Positions 37,792-47,532 of a stretch of DNA of 64,000 bases are shown piece by piece (within the stretch, counting starts at the first letter, position 1; each line of letters opens with the position of its first letter). The notes below the pieces were generated by a model. The model saw only the letters and a list, made by a program, of their open reading frames with translations. It had not been told where the DNA came from and did not search any database. The stretch is taken from NCBI GenBank assembly GCA_050043265.1, contig JBHJIR010000087.1, positions 1-64,000 of the forward strand, written 5' to 3'. The translations under genes and the position numbers were made by a program. The DNA comes from Pelagibius sp050043265. Lineage in GTDB: Bacteria; Pseudomonadota; Alphaproteobacteria; Kiloniellales; Kiloniellaceae.

Positions 37792-38240
37792 TGCCTCTGC
37801 CCCAAGCAGCCGGAAGCAAGAGAACCCAGCGTCAGGCGGCCGGGCGTAAGACGGCCGGGCGTAAGACGGCCGGGCTTAAGACGGCAGGGCCACCGCCCTT
37901 CGTCGCGTGCTGCCTGGCGCTGCTGATGCCGCTCGGCCCGGTGGTGCCGCGGCGGATGTTCGGCGGCTGGGGATTGTTCCTGGACGGCCGGATGATCGCC
38001 CTCATCGCCCGCGACCGGCTGCATCTGAAGACCGACAGCGTGACCGTGGAGCGCTTCAGGGCGGCAGGCTCCGAGCCCTTCGTCTACCACCGCCAGGCGA
38101 CGCCGGTCGCCCTGTCCTACTGGCGGGCCCCGGCGGGAACGCTGGACGATCCGGCGGCGATGCTGCCCTGGGGCGAGTTGGCGGTCGCCTCAGCCCGACG
38201 CGCGGCCGGCAAGAAGACAGCCGCCCACAAGCGGCGATAG
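37791..38240 (+). CDS. TfoX N-terminal-domain family protein
   Basis: A 149-aa protein whose ATG overlaps the WYL regulator's stop (TGATG), so it is translationally coupled. From residue ~45 it shows the TfoX/Sxy N-terminal fold: MFGGWGLFLDGRMIALIARDRLHLKTDSVTVERFRAAGSEPF and then the YWRAPAGTLDDP strand. The first 35 residues are a basic linker made by a 15-nt tandem repeat (RKTAGRKTAGLKTAG). Single-domain TfoX_N proteins are not shown to act in competence; function is unknown. The pairing suggests that the WYL protein controls it. Confidence 0.85.
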   Translation: MPLPQAAGSKRTQRQAAGRKTAGRKTAGLKTAGPPPFVACCLALLMPLGPVVPRRMFGGWGLFLDGRMIALIARDRLHLKTDSVTVERFRAAGSEPFVYHRQATPVALSYWRAPAGTLDDPAAMLPWGELAVASARRAAGKKTAAHKRR

Positions 38241-38257
38241 CCGCCCCGCGACAGGCA

Positions 38258-38314
38258 GATCCGGAAGACTCAGGCCGATCCCGAAGACTCAGGCCGATTC
38301 CGAAGACTCAGGCG
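38258..38314. repeat. Triple 19-nt tandem repeat containing a chemoreceptor stop codon
   Basis: Three 19-nt units (38258-38276, 38277-38295, 38296-38314) of the form GATCCCGAAGACTCAGGCC with one or two differences. The third covers the stop codon (38308-38310) and last codon of the chemoreceptor at 38308-40077, so the array is an expansion of the gene's 3' end. Confidence 0.85.
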
Positions 38315-40077
38315 GCGCGCAGGTTCGCCAGGAACTTGCCGACCTCGGCGCGCAGCAGTTCGGACTGCTGCGACAACTGCCCAGCGGATTCCAGGACATC
38401 GCTGGCAGCGGCACCGGGCTGCTCGGTCGCCTCGCGCACCCCGGTGATGTTGCTCGCCACGGACTGGGTGCCGTTGGCGGCCTGCTGCACGTTGCGGGAG
38501 ATTTCCTGGGTCGCGGCGTTCTGCTCCTCGACCGCAGCGGCGATACCCTGGGCGTTCTCACTGATCCGCTTGATGATCGAGACGATGCCTTCGATCACGG
38601 TGACCGTGCCGCCGGTCGCCGACTGCATGCCTTCGACCTGCTGGGCGATTTCCTCGGTCGCCTTGGCGGTCTGGGTGGCCAGCGACTTCACCTCGTTGGC
38701 GACGACGGCAAAGCCCTTGCCCATCTCGCCGGCACGCGCCGCCTCGATAGTGGCGTTCAGCGCCAGCAGGTTGGTCTGCTCGGCAATGTCCTGGATCAGA
38801 TTGATCACGTCGCCGATCTTGTGCGCCGCCTCGGCCAGCCCGTTGACCGACCGGCTCGCACCATCGGCGTCTTCAACGGCGCGCAGCGAGACGGAGTTGG
38901 TTTCCGCGAGCTGACGCGAAATTTCCGAGATCGAGGCGGAGAGTTCCTCCGAGGCCGTCGCCACCGTCTGGACGTTGGTTGAGGCCTCGTCGGAGGCTTC
39001 GGCAACGGTGATTGAACGGCGGTTCGTCTGCTCGGCGATCCCCGACATCGATTGGGCAGTGGCCTGCAGCTCGGTCGCGGCGGCGGAGAGCGCATTCACC
39101 ACCCCGCCGACGGCGGCTTCGAAGGAATCGGCGAGCTCCAACCGCTGGCGCCGACGCTCCTGGGTCAGCCGGGCTTCCTCCTCGGCGCGCTCTTCCTCCA
39201 GGCGCTTCAGCTCGATGGTCTTCCCCTTGAAGACCACGAAGGCTTCGGCGACCTGGCCGATCTCGTCACGGCTGCGCACCGGCACTTCCACCGAGGTATC
39301 CCCCTCGGCCAGCCGGTTCAGCCCGTTGACCACTTCGCCGAGCGGGCGGGCCACGCTGGCACGGGTGAACCAGACGGCAAGCGCGAAGCCGACCAGCGCG
39401 GAGACGACCGAGACGATGGTCATCTGCGAGATCGCCGACTGCTCGTGCGAGTAGACGGCCTGCATGGCGGTCGTGGTGAACTGTTGAATCTGCGTCTGCA
39501 ACGCCTCGAACTTGCCGTCCAGTTCCGCCTCTTCCACTTCGATACCGTCGACCAGCGCGATGGCTTCGCCCGTGTTTCCTGTGCCGGCCAGCCTGAGAAT
39601 CTCCGCCGCATGATCGTGGTACAGGCGATGGCCCTGGCCGACCTGCTGCAGGCTGGAAAGGACCTGCTGGAATTCGGCCTTTTCAGACTCGGTGCGGGCC
39701 CCGGCCGAGGCGGCCTCGGCGAGCCCGATGCCGCGCGCGATCTCCGCATCGACACTGGAAGACAGCTGCTCGAACTCGGCCACGAGGTTACGCAGTTCCT
39801 CCGGGCTGGCCTCTGCCGCCAGGCCGCTTAACCGCATCGCGCGCTCCAGCACGACCGCCTGCTCCAGTTGGGTCACGGTGACGTGGTTCACCAGCTCGGT
39901 CAGTGGAATATCCCGCTCGGCGATGCCTTCGATCTCATCCCCGATCCGGCCCATCTGCCAGACACCGATCACCGCGACAATGCCGGGCGAAAGCAAACAG
40001 ATTCCGACAATGCCCAACAGCTTGTGCATCACCGAGGCGCCCTTGCGCGAGCGGCTGGCGGCCGTGTTCGTCTGCAT
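38308..40077 (-). CDS. Methyl-accepting chemotaxis protein (membrane, periplasmic helical sensor)
   Basis: A 589-aa chemoreceptor from ATG 40077. Membrane helices at about residues 17-40 and 219-238 enclose a ~175-residue all-helical periplasmic sensor. HAMP follows (about 240-292, ARPLGEVVNGLNRLAEGDTSVEVPVRSRDEIGQ) and the signalling domain has the conserved hairpin tip DIAEQTNLLALNATIEAARAG near 435-455. No CheR/CheB-tethering pentapeptide is at the C-terminus. It has the same length as and closely resembles the receptor at 43221-44990. A Tat-type alpha-carbonic anhydrase lies 71 bp upstream on the same strand. One helix break, VREATEQPGAAAS, has Pro where the paralogue has Thr. Confidence 0.95.
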   Translation of the reverse strand: MQTNTAASRSRKGASVMHKLLGIVGICLLSPGIVAVIGVWQMGRIGDEIEGIAERDIPLTELVNHVTVTQLEQAVVLERAMRLSGLAAEASPEELRNLVAEFEQLSSSVDAEIARGIGLAEAASAGARTESEKAEFQQVLSSLQQVGQGHRLYHDHAAEILRLAGTGNTGEAIALVDGIEVEEAELDGKFEALQTQIQQFTTTAMQAVYSHEQSAISQMTIVSVVSALVGFALAVWFTRASVARPLGEVVNGLNRLAEGDTSVEVPVRSRDEIGQVAEAFVVFKGKTIELKRLEEERAEEEARLTQERRRQRLELADSFEAAVGGVVNALSAAATELQATAQSMSGIAEQTNRRSITVAEASDEASTNVQTVATASEELSASISEISRQLAETNSVSLRAVEDADGASRSVNGLAEAAHKIGDVINLIQDIAEQTNLLALNATIEAARAGEMGKGFAVVANEVKSLATQTAKATEEIAQQVEGMQSATGGTVTVIEGIVSIIKRISENAQGIAAAVEEQNAATQEISRNVQQAANGTQSVASNITGVREATEQPGAAASDVLESAGQLSQQSELLRAEVGKFLANLRAA

Positions 40078-40148
40078 TGCTATATCTTCCCAATCAGCGG
40101 CCTCAGCCGGCTTGCAAGGATGGATGGAACGGCGGCAGCCGGCACGCT

Positions 40149-40979
40149 TTAGAAATTCCCCAGAATGAAGCGGCGATGATGCGGCTGAACCGGGCGGGCG
40201 TTGGCAGGATAGAGCCGCGCGAACTGCGCGATCTGGCCGGCGGACACCTCGATCGGGTCGCGGAAAACCACCCAGTCGACGATCTCCGAGCACGGCGGGG
40301 TTGTCAGCGATCCTTCGTAGCGGTAGCAGGCCCGGCTGGCCGGCAACATCAGGCGGACATCCACCGGCCCTGTCGTCGGCGCCTTCTGGCCGGCCTGCGG
40401 AGGCATCCGCGACCACACTTTGGCAAGTTCGGCATGCTCCGCACCCGGCGTCAGGAAGACGCCCAGCACCGCCAGGCCGCCCTCGGCGCTCTTGTGGACG
40501 AAGTGCACCTCCATCGAATAGGGCCGGCCGTCGACCTGGTGCTCGCTGGGGTGATGGAAGTGGAACTGCAGCAGCTCGAAGCGCTTGCCACCCAGATCGG
40601 TCCAACTGCCCGGCGTGGCATTGGCCTGGATCGTGTGACAGATGTTCGCCACCTCGAAGGGCGCTGGCATCCAGGACACCGCCATGTCATTCAGCAGGCT
40701 GGGCACATGGCTGTCGAGGTTGAGCGGCGACTGCTGGCTGCCGGCGCCACAGGCCTTGTATTCGCCGGACAGCTCGCTCCAACGCTCCGGCGCACCCTCA
40801 CCCTCATAGGACCAGTGGCCGGCGCCGTGCGCCGCGGCCTTCTCGCCAGCGGGTGCAGCCGTACTGGCCCCGTGAGCATCGCCGCCCGGGGCCGTTTCGG
40901 CGGCGGCGGCGGCCTTACACAGGGGACAGCTGACTACCGCACCCAGGCTCAACAGACGAACGAAATCACGACGCTTCAT
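40149..40979 (-). CDS. Alpha-class carbonic anhydrase, Tat-exported
   Basis: A 276-aa periplasmic carbonic anhydrase from ATG 40979. The N-terminus has a twin-arginine signal (MKRRDFVRLLSLG) with a Cys-bearing cleavage region near residue 21. An Ala/His-rich spacer follows. The alpha-CA core is complete: zinc ligands His140 and His142 (LLQFHFHHPSEH) and His159 (MEVHFVH), the proton-relay Glu146 region, and the Thr of the substrate pocket (GSLTTPPCSE). It lies 71 bp upstream of a chemoreceptor gene and likely shares its transcript. Carbonic anhydrases interconvert CO2 and bicarbonate; its placement beside a receptor is unusual. Confidence 0.93.
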   Translation of the reverse strand: MKRRDFVRLLSLGAVVSCPLCKAAAAAETAPGGDAHGASTAAPAGEKAAAHGAGHWSYEGEGAPERWSELSGEYKACGAGSQQSPLNLDSHVPSLLNDMAVSWMPAPFEVANICHTIQANATPGSWTDLGGKRFELLQFHFHHPSEHQVDGRPYSMEVHFVHKSAEGGLAVLGVFLTPGAEHAELAKVWSRMPPQAGQKAPTTGPVDVRLMLPASRACYRYEGSLTTPPCSEIVDWVVFRDPIEVSAGQIAQFARLYPANARPVQPHHRRFILGNF

Positions 40980-41293
40980 TTTGCTGCTCCACCAGTCGAA
41001 TCGTTTTATGCCAACCGTCTTCCCGACGGGACGCCAGGCCCGGCGTTTTCCCGACGAGGCGCCAGGCCCGGCGCAAGGCTGCCCGGCTTCTGGCCTTTTC
41101 AAGACCGAAGTAGTCACATTCGCTATAATTCATAAAAATTTGATTAGTTTTTTTGAAAAGGCCGGCGAAAGCGACGATGGCGGCGCCGTCGGCCCCGGCG
41201 GCCCCGTCGGCAAGGACAAACCGCCCCGCGTGAGGGCGGGGCGGTTGTCAGGCCAGGTCGAATTGAGGGCCGCGGGGGCGGCCGGCGATGGGA
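40980..41293. other. Intergenic region: carbonic anhydrase promoter and terminator of the PAS receptor gene
   Basis: About 314 bp. The part next to the carbonic anhydrase is GC-rich; 41105-41160 is AT-rich (TATAATTCATAAAAATTTGATT) and is a plausible promoter on the minus strand. A strong terminator hairpin for the upstream receptor is listed separately at 41214-41245. No gene is seen. Confidence 0.4.
41214..41245 (-). terminator. Intrinsic terminator of the PAS-PAS chemoreceptor gene
   Basis: A 10-bp perfect stem ACCGCCCCGC/GCGGGGCGGT (41220-41229 with 41236-41245), followed on the minus strand by TTTGTCC. It lies about 50 bp after the stop codon of the receptor gene. Confidence 0.75.
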
Positions 41294-42796
41294 CTACATG
41301 GTGCGGACGCGAACCAGGAAGTCGTCCACCTTCTGTTCCAGCCCACCGGCCTGCTTGGTCAGCATCTGGGCATCTTGCAGAACGCTGCTGGAGGACGTTC
41401 CGGTTTCCTCGGCCGCCTGTGTGACGCCGTTGATGTTCAGCGAAACCTCCTTGGTCGCCGAGGACTGCTCCTCGACCGCGCTGGAGATCGAGGTACTGAT
41501 CTCGCTGACCTGGGCGATGATCTTGCCGATCTCGCGGATGGCGTCGGCCGTCGTCAGGCTCGAGTCCTGGATTCCCTTGATCTGGGTTCCGATTTCCTCG
41601 GTCGCCTTGGCAGTCTGCGTAGCGAGGTTTTTCACCTCGCTGGCAACCACGGCAAACCCCTTGCCCGCCTCGCCGGCACGGGCCGCCTCAATGGTCGCGT
41701 TCAGCGCCAACAGGTTGGTCTGCTCGGCGATGTCGGTGATGATCTGCGATACCGCGCTGATCTTCTCTGCCGCCGTCACCAGATCGCTGACCATGTGCTC
41801 TGACTTTTCCGCCTCGGCAACCGCGGTGTTCACGATGCGGTTGGACTCGGTGATCTGCCGGGAGATCTCGTTGACCGAAGCGGCCAGCTCTTCGGAGGCC
41901 GCGGACACGGTCGACGACTGCTGGTTGGTCTGCTCGGCGGCCGCCGCCAGGGTCTGCGCGGTCACCTCCATGTTCTGCGCGGAGGAAGCGACCGTCTGAA
42001 CCATCGACTTCACGCCGCTTTCGAACTCGTCGGCGAGCGCCGCGTTCTCCGCCTTGCGCTTCGTCAGGTCGGTGGCGAACTTCACCACCTTCCAGGGCCG
42101 GCCGTTCAGGTCCATGACCGGATTGTAGGAGGCTTCGATCCACACCTCATTGCCACCCTTGCCGATGCGCTTGTACTGGGCCGCCTGGAATTCGCCGCGT
42201 CCCAGCTTCGCCCAGAATTCCTTGTACTCGGCGCTCTCGCGCAGGGCCGGCTCGACGATCATGCTGTGGTGCTTGCCTTTGACTTCGTCGAGCGCGTAGC
42301 CGAGAGTCTTCAGGAAATTCTCGTTGGCCGTGATGATGGTGCCGTCGAGCTGAAACTCGATCACCGCCTGGGAGCGGCCGATCGCCTCCACCTTGCCCGA
42401 AAGGTCGGCGAATTCCGCCTTCTGCTTCGTCACATCGGTCGCGTACTTGACCACCTTGAACGGCTTGCCGTTGCGGCCAAGCAGCGGATTGTAGGAAGCC
42501 TCGATCCACACCTCCTTGCCGCCTTTGCCGATGCGCTTGTACTGGGCCGCCTCGAACTCGCCGCGATTGAGCTTTTCCCAGAACGCCTTGTACTCGGCAC
42601 TCTCGCGGAAAGCCGGCTCGACGAAGATGCTGTGGTGCTTGCCCTTCACCTCATCCAGCGTATAGCCCATCGCGTTCAGGAAGTTCGCGTTGGCCGTGAT
42701 GATGGTGCCATCCATCGTGAACTCGATGATCGCCTGAGAACGGTCGAGGGCGGCGAGCCTCGCGGCGGTATCATTACGCAGCATTGAAAACGACAT
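41294..42796 (-). CDS. Cytoplasmic chemoreceptor with two PAS domains (BdlA/Aer-like)
   Basis: A 500-aa soluble receptor without membrane helices. Two PAS domains (about residues 15-118 and 138-240) are internal duplicates; each has DGTIITAN.NFL, GY.LDEVKGKHHS and EYK.FW.KL.RGEF.AAQYKRIGKGG.EVWIEASYNP. The signalling domain follows (from ~250), with DIAEQTNLLALNATIEAARAGEAGKGF at the tip. The same architecture occurs in BdlA and related energy/redox-sensing receptors, where PAS domains bind haem or FAD; the ligand here is not visible. It ends in KVDDFLVRVRTM without a tethering pentapeptide. It is preceded by a very AT-rich promoter region. Confidence 0.95.
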   Translation of the reverse strand: MSFSMLRNDTAARLAALDRSQAIIEFTMDGTIITANANFLNAMGYTLDEVKGKHHSIFVEPAFRESAEYKAFWEKLNRGEFEAAQYKRIGKGGKEVWIEASYNPLLGRNGKPFKVVKYATDVTKQKAEFADLSGKVEAIGRSQAVIEFQLDGTIITANENFLKTLGYALDEVKGKHHSMIVEPALRESAEYKEFWAKLGRGEFQAAQYKRIGKGGNEVWIEASYNPVMDLNGRPWKVVKFATDLTKRKAENAALADEFESGVKSMVQTVASSAQNMEVTAQTLAAAAEQTNQQSSTVSAASEELAASVNEISRQITESNRIVNTAVAEAEKSEHMVSDLVTAAEKISAVSQIITDIAEQTNLLALNATIEAARAGEAGKGFAVVASEVKNLATQTAKATEEIGTQIKGIQDSSLTTADAIREIGKIIAQVSEISTSISSAVEEQSSATKEVSLNINGVTQAAEETGTSSSSVLQDAQMLTKQAGGLEQKVDDFLVRVRTM

Positions 42797-43220
42797 GATT
42801 TCGATTCCCTAAGTGGATCCCCAGGAGGCGCCCGCGAAACGTGCCCTTTACGGCCGGCGCCCCCAGCGGCCGCGCCAATGCCCTATCCCAATCATCATAA
42901 GTCAGGTGTCATCCACGAATAGATGAGGCGGCCGGGTTCGCTTGGATTGGATTTAATCACTATGAGCATTAAAGACTAGTAAAATAGATTAAATAATAAA
43001 TTCTACTTTATTGTAATTTTGCATATAATTTCTCTATAATTTCCGATTATAATAATATAAAATTTTATGTTATTACTACTTTATCAGATTTACTTAAATT
43101 TTTATTCAAATACGATGACGCCATGCTCGACATAGTTGCTGCGGCGGCTGAGTCCGACAATGCTTTGCGCAGTCGCTCAAGCGGGCGACATCCGGGATTA
43201 TCCGCGGACCGCAACAGGGC
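42797..43220. other. AT-rich intergenic region
   Basis: About 420 bp. The stretch 42945-43125 is close to 80 percent A+T by eye, in contrast to the roughly two-thirds G+C around it, and contains several TATAAT-like words and runs of A/T. It is upstream of the PAS-PAS receptor and downstream of the next receptor. I see no coding frame. Confidence 0.5.
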
Positions 43221-44990
43221 TCAGGCGGCGCGCAGCCCCGCCAGGAACTTACCGACTTCGCCGCGCAGCAGTTCCGACTGCTTGGAGAGCTGGCCCGCCG
43301 ATTCCAGGACTTCGCTGGCCGCGGCGCCGGTCTGCTCCGCTGCCTGGCGGACGCCCACGATGTTGCTGGCGACCTCCTGCGTTCCGGCGGCAGCCTGCTG
43401 AACGTTGCGCGAGATCTCTTCGGTGGCGGCGTTCTGCTCCTCCACCGCGGCGGCGATGCCGTGCGCGTTTTCGCTGATCCGCTTGATCACGCTGACGATG
43501 CCCTCGATGGTACCGACAGTGCCGCCGGTGGCGTTCTGCATGCCCTCGACCTGCGCGGCGATCTCCTGGGTTGCCTTGGCGGTCTGGGTCGCCAGCGACT
43601 TCACCTCGCCGGCGACCACGGCGAAGCCCTTGCCGGCTTCGCCGGCGCGGGCCGCCTCGATGGTCGCGTTGAGGGCCAACAGATTGGTCTGCTCGGCGAT
43701 GTCCTGGATCAGGTTGATCACGGCGCCGATCTTTTGCGCCGCCTCGGCCAGGCCGTTGACCGACTGGTTGGCCAGGTCCGCGTCCTCGACCGCCTGCTGC
43801 GAGACCTTGTTGGTCTCCGCGATCTGCCGAGAAATCTCGCCGATCGAGGCCGAAAGCTCTTCCGAGGCGGTGGCGACCGTCTGTACGTTGGTCGAGGCCT
43901 CCTCCGAAGCGCTGGAGACGCTGATCGACTGGGCATTGGTCTGCTCGGCGGTCGACGACATCGACTGCGCGGTCGCCTGCAGCTCGGTAGCCGCGGCGGA
44001 AACCGTGTCGACGACGCCGCCGACGGCGGCCTCGAAGGCATCGGCCTTCTGCAGGCGCTGACGGCGCCGCTCTTCGGCCTGGCGGGCGTCGTCTTCGGCG
44101 CGCTCCTCTTCCAGGCGCTTCAGTTCCAGGGTCTTATGCTTGAAGACCACGAAGGCTTCGGCGACCTGGCCGATTTCGTCGCGGCTGCGCACCTTCACCT
44201 CGGCACTGGTGTCGCCTTCGGCCAGACGGTTGAGGGCGTTGACGACCTGGGCCAGCGGGCGCGCCACGCCGACGCGGGTGAACCAGACGGCGACCACGAA
44301 TCCGATGACGGCGGAGGCCGCCGATACCACCGACATCATCCACACGGCAGACTTCTCGTGCTCTTCGACAGTGCGGACCGCCCCGAGGGTGAAGGATTCG
44401 ATTTCCTCCAGCAGCGTGGCCAGTTCGTGGTTGAGCTTCTCTTCCTCCTGCTCGATCCCGCCCACCAGGGCCAACGCTTCGGAAAGCCGTCCGGCGGTGC
44501 TCAACTGGAAGATCTCCGCCGCATGTTTGTGGTAGGACTTGTGTTCGCCTTCGATCTGCTTCAGCGCAGAGAGGACCTTCTCGAACTCCGCCTTCTGCTC
44601 GGGGGTGCGGGCGTGGCTCAACGCCCGCTCGGCGAGCCGCTCGCCGGCATCAATCTCCTCATCGACGGTCGCGGACAGCCGTTCGAACGCCTCCTGAGCG
44701 GCGCGCAACTGCTCGGGGGTCGTCTCCGTCACCAGGCCGCTGAGCCGCAGGATGCGCTCCAGCAGCACGGCCTGCTCCAGCTGATGCACCGTCACGCGGC
44801 TGACCGTCTCGGTCAGCGGCATGTCGTCCTCGGCGATCGACTCGATCTCCAGGCCGATGCGCGACATCTGCCATACGCCGATCGTGGCGACGATAACCGT
44901 CGCCATCAGGCAGAGGCCCACGATGCCGAGCAACTTGTGCATCACAGTGGATCCCAGGCGGCCGCCCAGGCCGAACTTCATGCTCGTCAT
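43221..44990 (-). CDS. Methyl-accepting chemotaxis protein (membrane, periplasmic helical sensor)
   Basis: A 589-aa chemoreceptor, a paralogue of the one at 38308-40077 with equal length and the same plan: membrane helix at about residues 17-37, an all-helical periplasmic region, second helix near 219-238, HAMP, and a signalling domain with the EQTNLLALNATIEAARAGEAGKGFAVVAGEVKSLA tip. The periplasmic part differs more than the cytoplasmic part, as expected if the two sense different ligands. No CheR-binding tail. It is the first gene of the leftward receptor block and has a 5' flank with normal composition for only ~120 bp before the AT-rich region starts. Confidence 0.95.
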   Translation of the reverse strand: MTSMKFGLGGRLGSTVMHKLLGIVGLCLMATVIVATIGVWQMSRIGLEIESIAEDDMPLTETVSRVTVHQLEQAVLLERILRLSGLVTETTPEQLRAAQEAFERLSATVDEEIDAGERLAERALSHARTPEQKAEFEKVLSALKQIEGEHKSYHKHAAEIFQLSTAGRLSEALALVGGIEQEEEKLNHELATLLEEIESFTLGAVRTVEEHEKSAVWMMSVVSAASAVIGFVVAVWFTRVGVARPLAQVVNALNRLAEGDTSAEVKVRSRDEIGQVAEAFVVFKHKTLELKRLEEERAEDDARQAEERRRQRLQKADAFEAAVGGVVDTVSAAATELQATAQSMSSTAEQTNAQSISVSSASEEASTNVQTVATASEELSASIGEISRQIAETNKVSQQAVEDADLANQSVNGLAEAAQKIGAVINLIQDIAEQTNLLALNATIEAARAGEAGKGFAVVAGEVKSLATQTAKATQEIAAQVEGMQNATGGTVGTIEGIVSVIKRISENAHGIAAAVEEQNAATEEISRNVQQAAAGTQEVASNIVGVRQAAEQTGAAASEVLESAGQLSKQSELLRGEVGKFLAGLRAA

Positions 44991-45798
44991 CTCACTCTCC
45001 TAAGCACAGGCGGTTTGACCAACCGGCCGTCCGCCATTGGACGACGGGCCAAACACACTCGGGGCCGCCAGAGCACTCTCACCAACGGCCAAACTGAATT
45101 CGATAAATACGCAAGCAAAAACGCGGTAGATCACAAAAAAACTGGAATTCTATATTTTTAAAAAAATTATCTGACAGTATTTTTTGTTATCTTTATTCGA
45201 ATTTTAGATAAATCCTCTTTGAGAACTCCCGCACCTTCGACGAAAGCCAACATTGCCTCCAATCGAGAAGCACCGCGCAGAACAACTCCAACAAAATTGC
45301 CCGTCAATAAGTAAAAACTCGCACCATCTGAATATTTATTCCGACTCACCCGATATCCACCTCAGGGGCAGATTTCCCAACTTACAGGCGTATATCGATG
45401 AAATACCGCCTCCAGCCTCGCCAAAATCGGCCGTATCGGGCTCATGAAATAAGATTCTTCTCCTTGCTCTAGAGTGATGTAATCACCGGGCTGGTTAACC
45501 TTCCGTGAATCACATCAAATAAACATCATTTTTTATATCATTCTATTCTTCTATGTGACGCTGAATCTCTCACAGAGACATAGCATTACGGTTGCATAAT
45601 GGATCTTTACAGGGAAAATTCGACTAAAAAATATCTTTTTACATCAGTTTATCTATTTTTGGTTGTATTAGTACGACCTTAATTGTCGCCCCCCCCGGCA
45701 GAGGCCAGGCTTGGCGCGCTGGGCCGAGACTCCTAAACTCGCGCCCGTCCATGCCCTCGCCGGGCACCGCGCCGCAACCACTCAGGATCCTTGCGACC
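44991..45798. other. AT-rich intergenic region between receptor block and fumC
   Basis: About 800 bp, AT-rich for 45110-45670. It carries one short leftward ORF with a good Shine-Dalgarno (45167-45349, listed separately). The right half must contain the fumC promoter; the nearest candidate words are TTGCATAATGG (45591-45601) and TATCTTTTT (45630 region). No RNA gene is recognised. Confidence 0.4.
45167..45349 (-). CDS. Possible 60-aa small protein in AT-rich DNA
   Basis: A 60-codon frame from GTG 45349 to TAA. GAGGTGGAT lies 8-9 nt upstream of the GTG and an in-frame TGA just upstream (45362-45364) fixes the start. The product reads MSRNKYSDGASFYLLTGNFV then GVVLRGASRLEAMLAFVEGAG and a basic C-terminus (KIRIKITKN). 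The AT-rich codon usage is unlike neighbouring genes, suggesting either recent acquisition or a chance ORF. It has no recognised domain. It is on the same strand as the receptor genes and ends 176 bp upstream of the receptor start. Confidence 0.4.
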   Translation of the reverse strand: MSRNKYSDGASFYLLTGNFVGVVLRGASRLEAMLAFVEGAGVLKEDLSKIRIKITKNTVR

Positions 45799-47295
<1,497 letters not shown>

Positions 47296-47532
47296 ACGGC
47301 TGCGCAAAAGATCGGTGAAGATCGCCGGCCACAGCACCTCGCTGTCGCTGGAAGGGGTGTTCTGGGACGCCCTGAAGGAAGTCGCCGCCGGGCGCCACCT
47401 GTCGCTGAATGCGTTGATCGAGGAAATCGACCGCGGCCGCGGCGGCAACCTGTCCAGCGCCGTGCGCGTCTTCCTGCTGAACCACTACCGCGCGGCGGCC
47501 AAAGCCCCGACGCCGGATGCGGACGGTCGCCC

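Noticed and set aside
38258..38314. Possible CRISPR array
   Set aside because: Only three 19-nt units directly adjoining with no spacers; it is a tandem duplication, and no cas genes are present.
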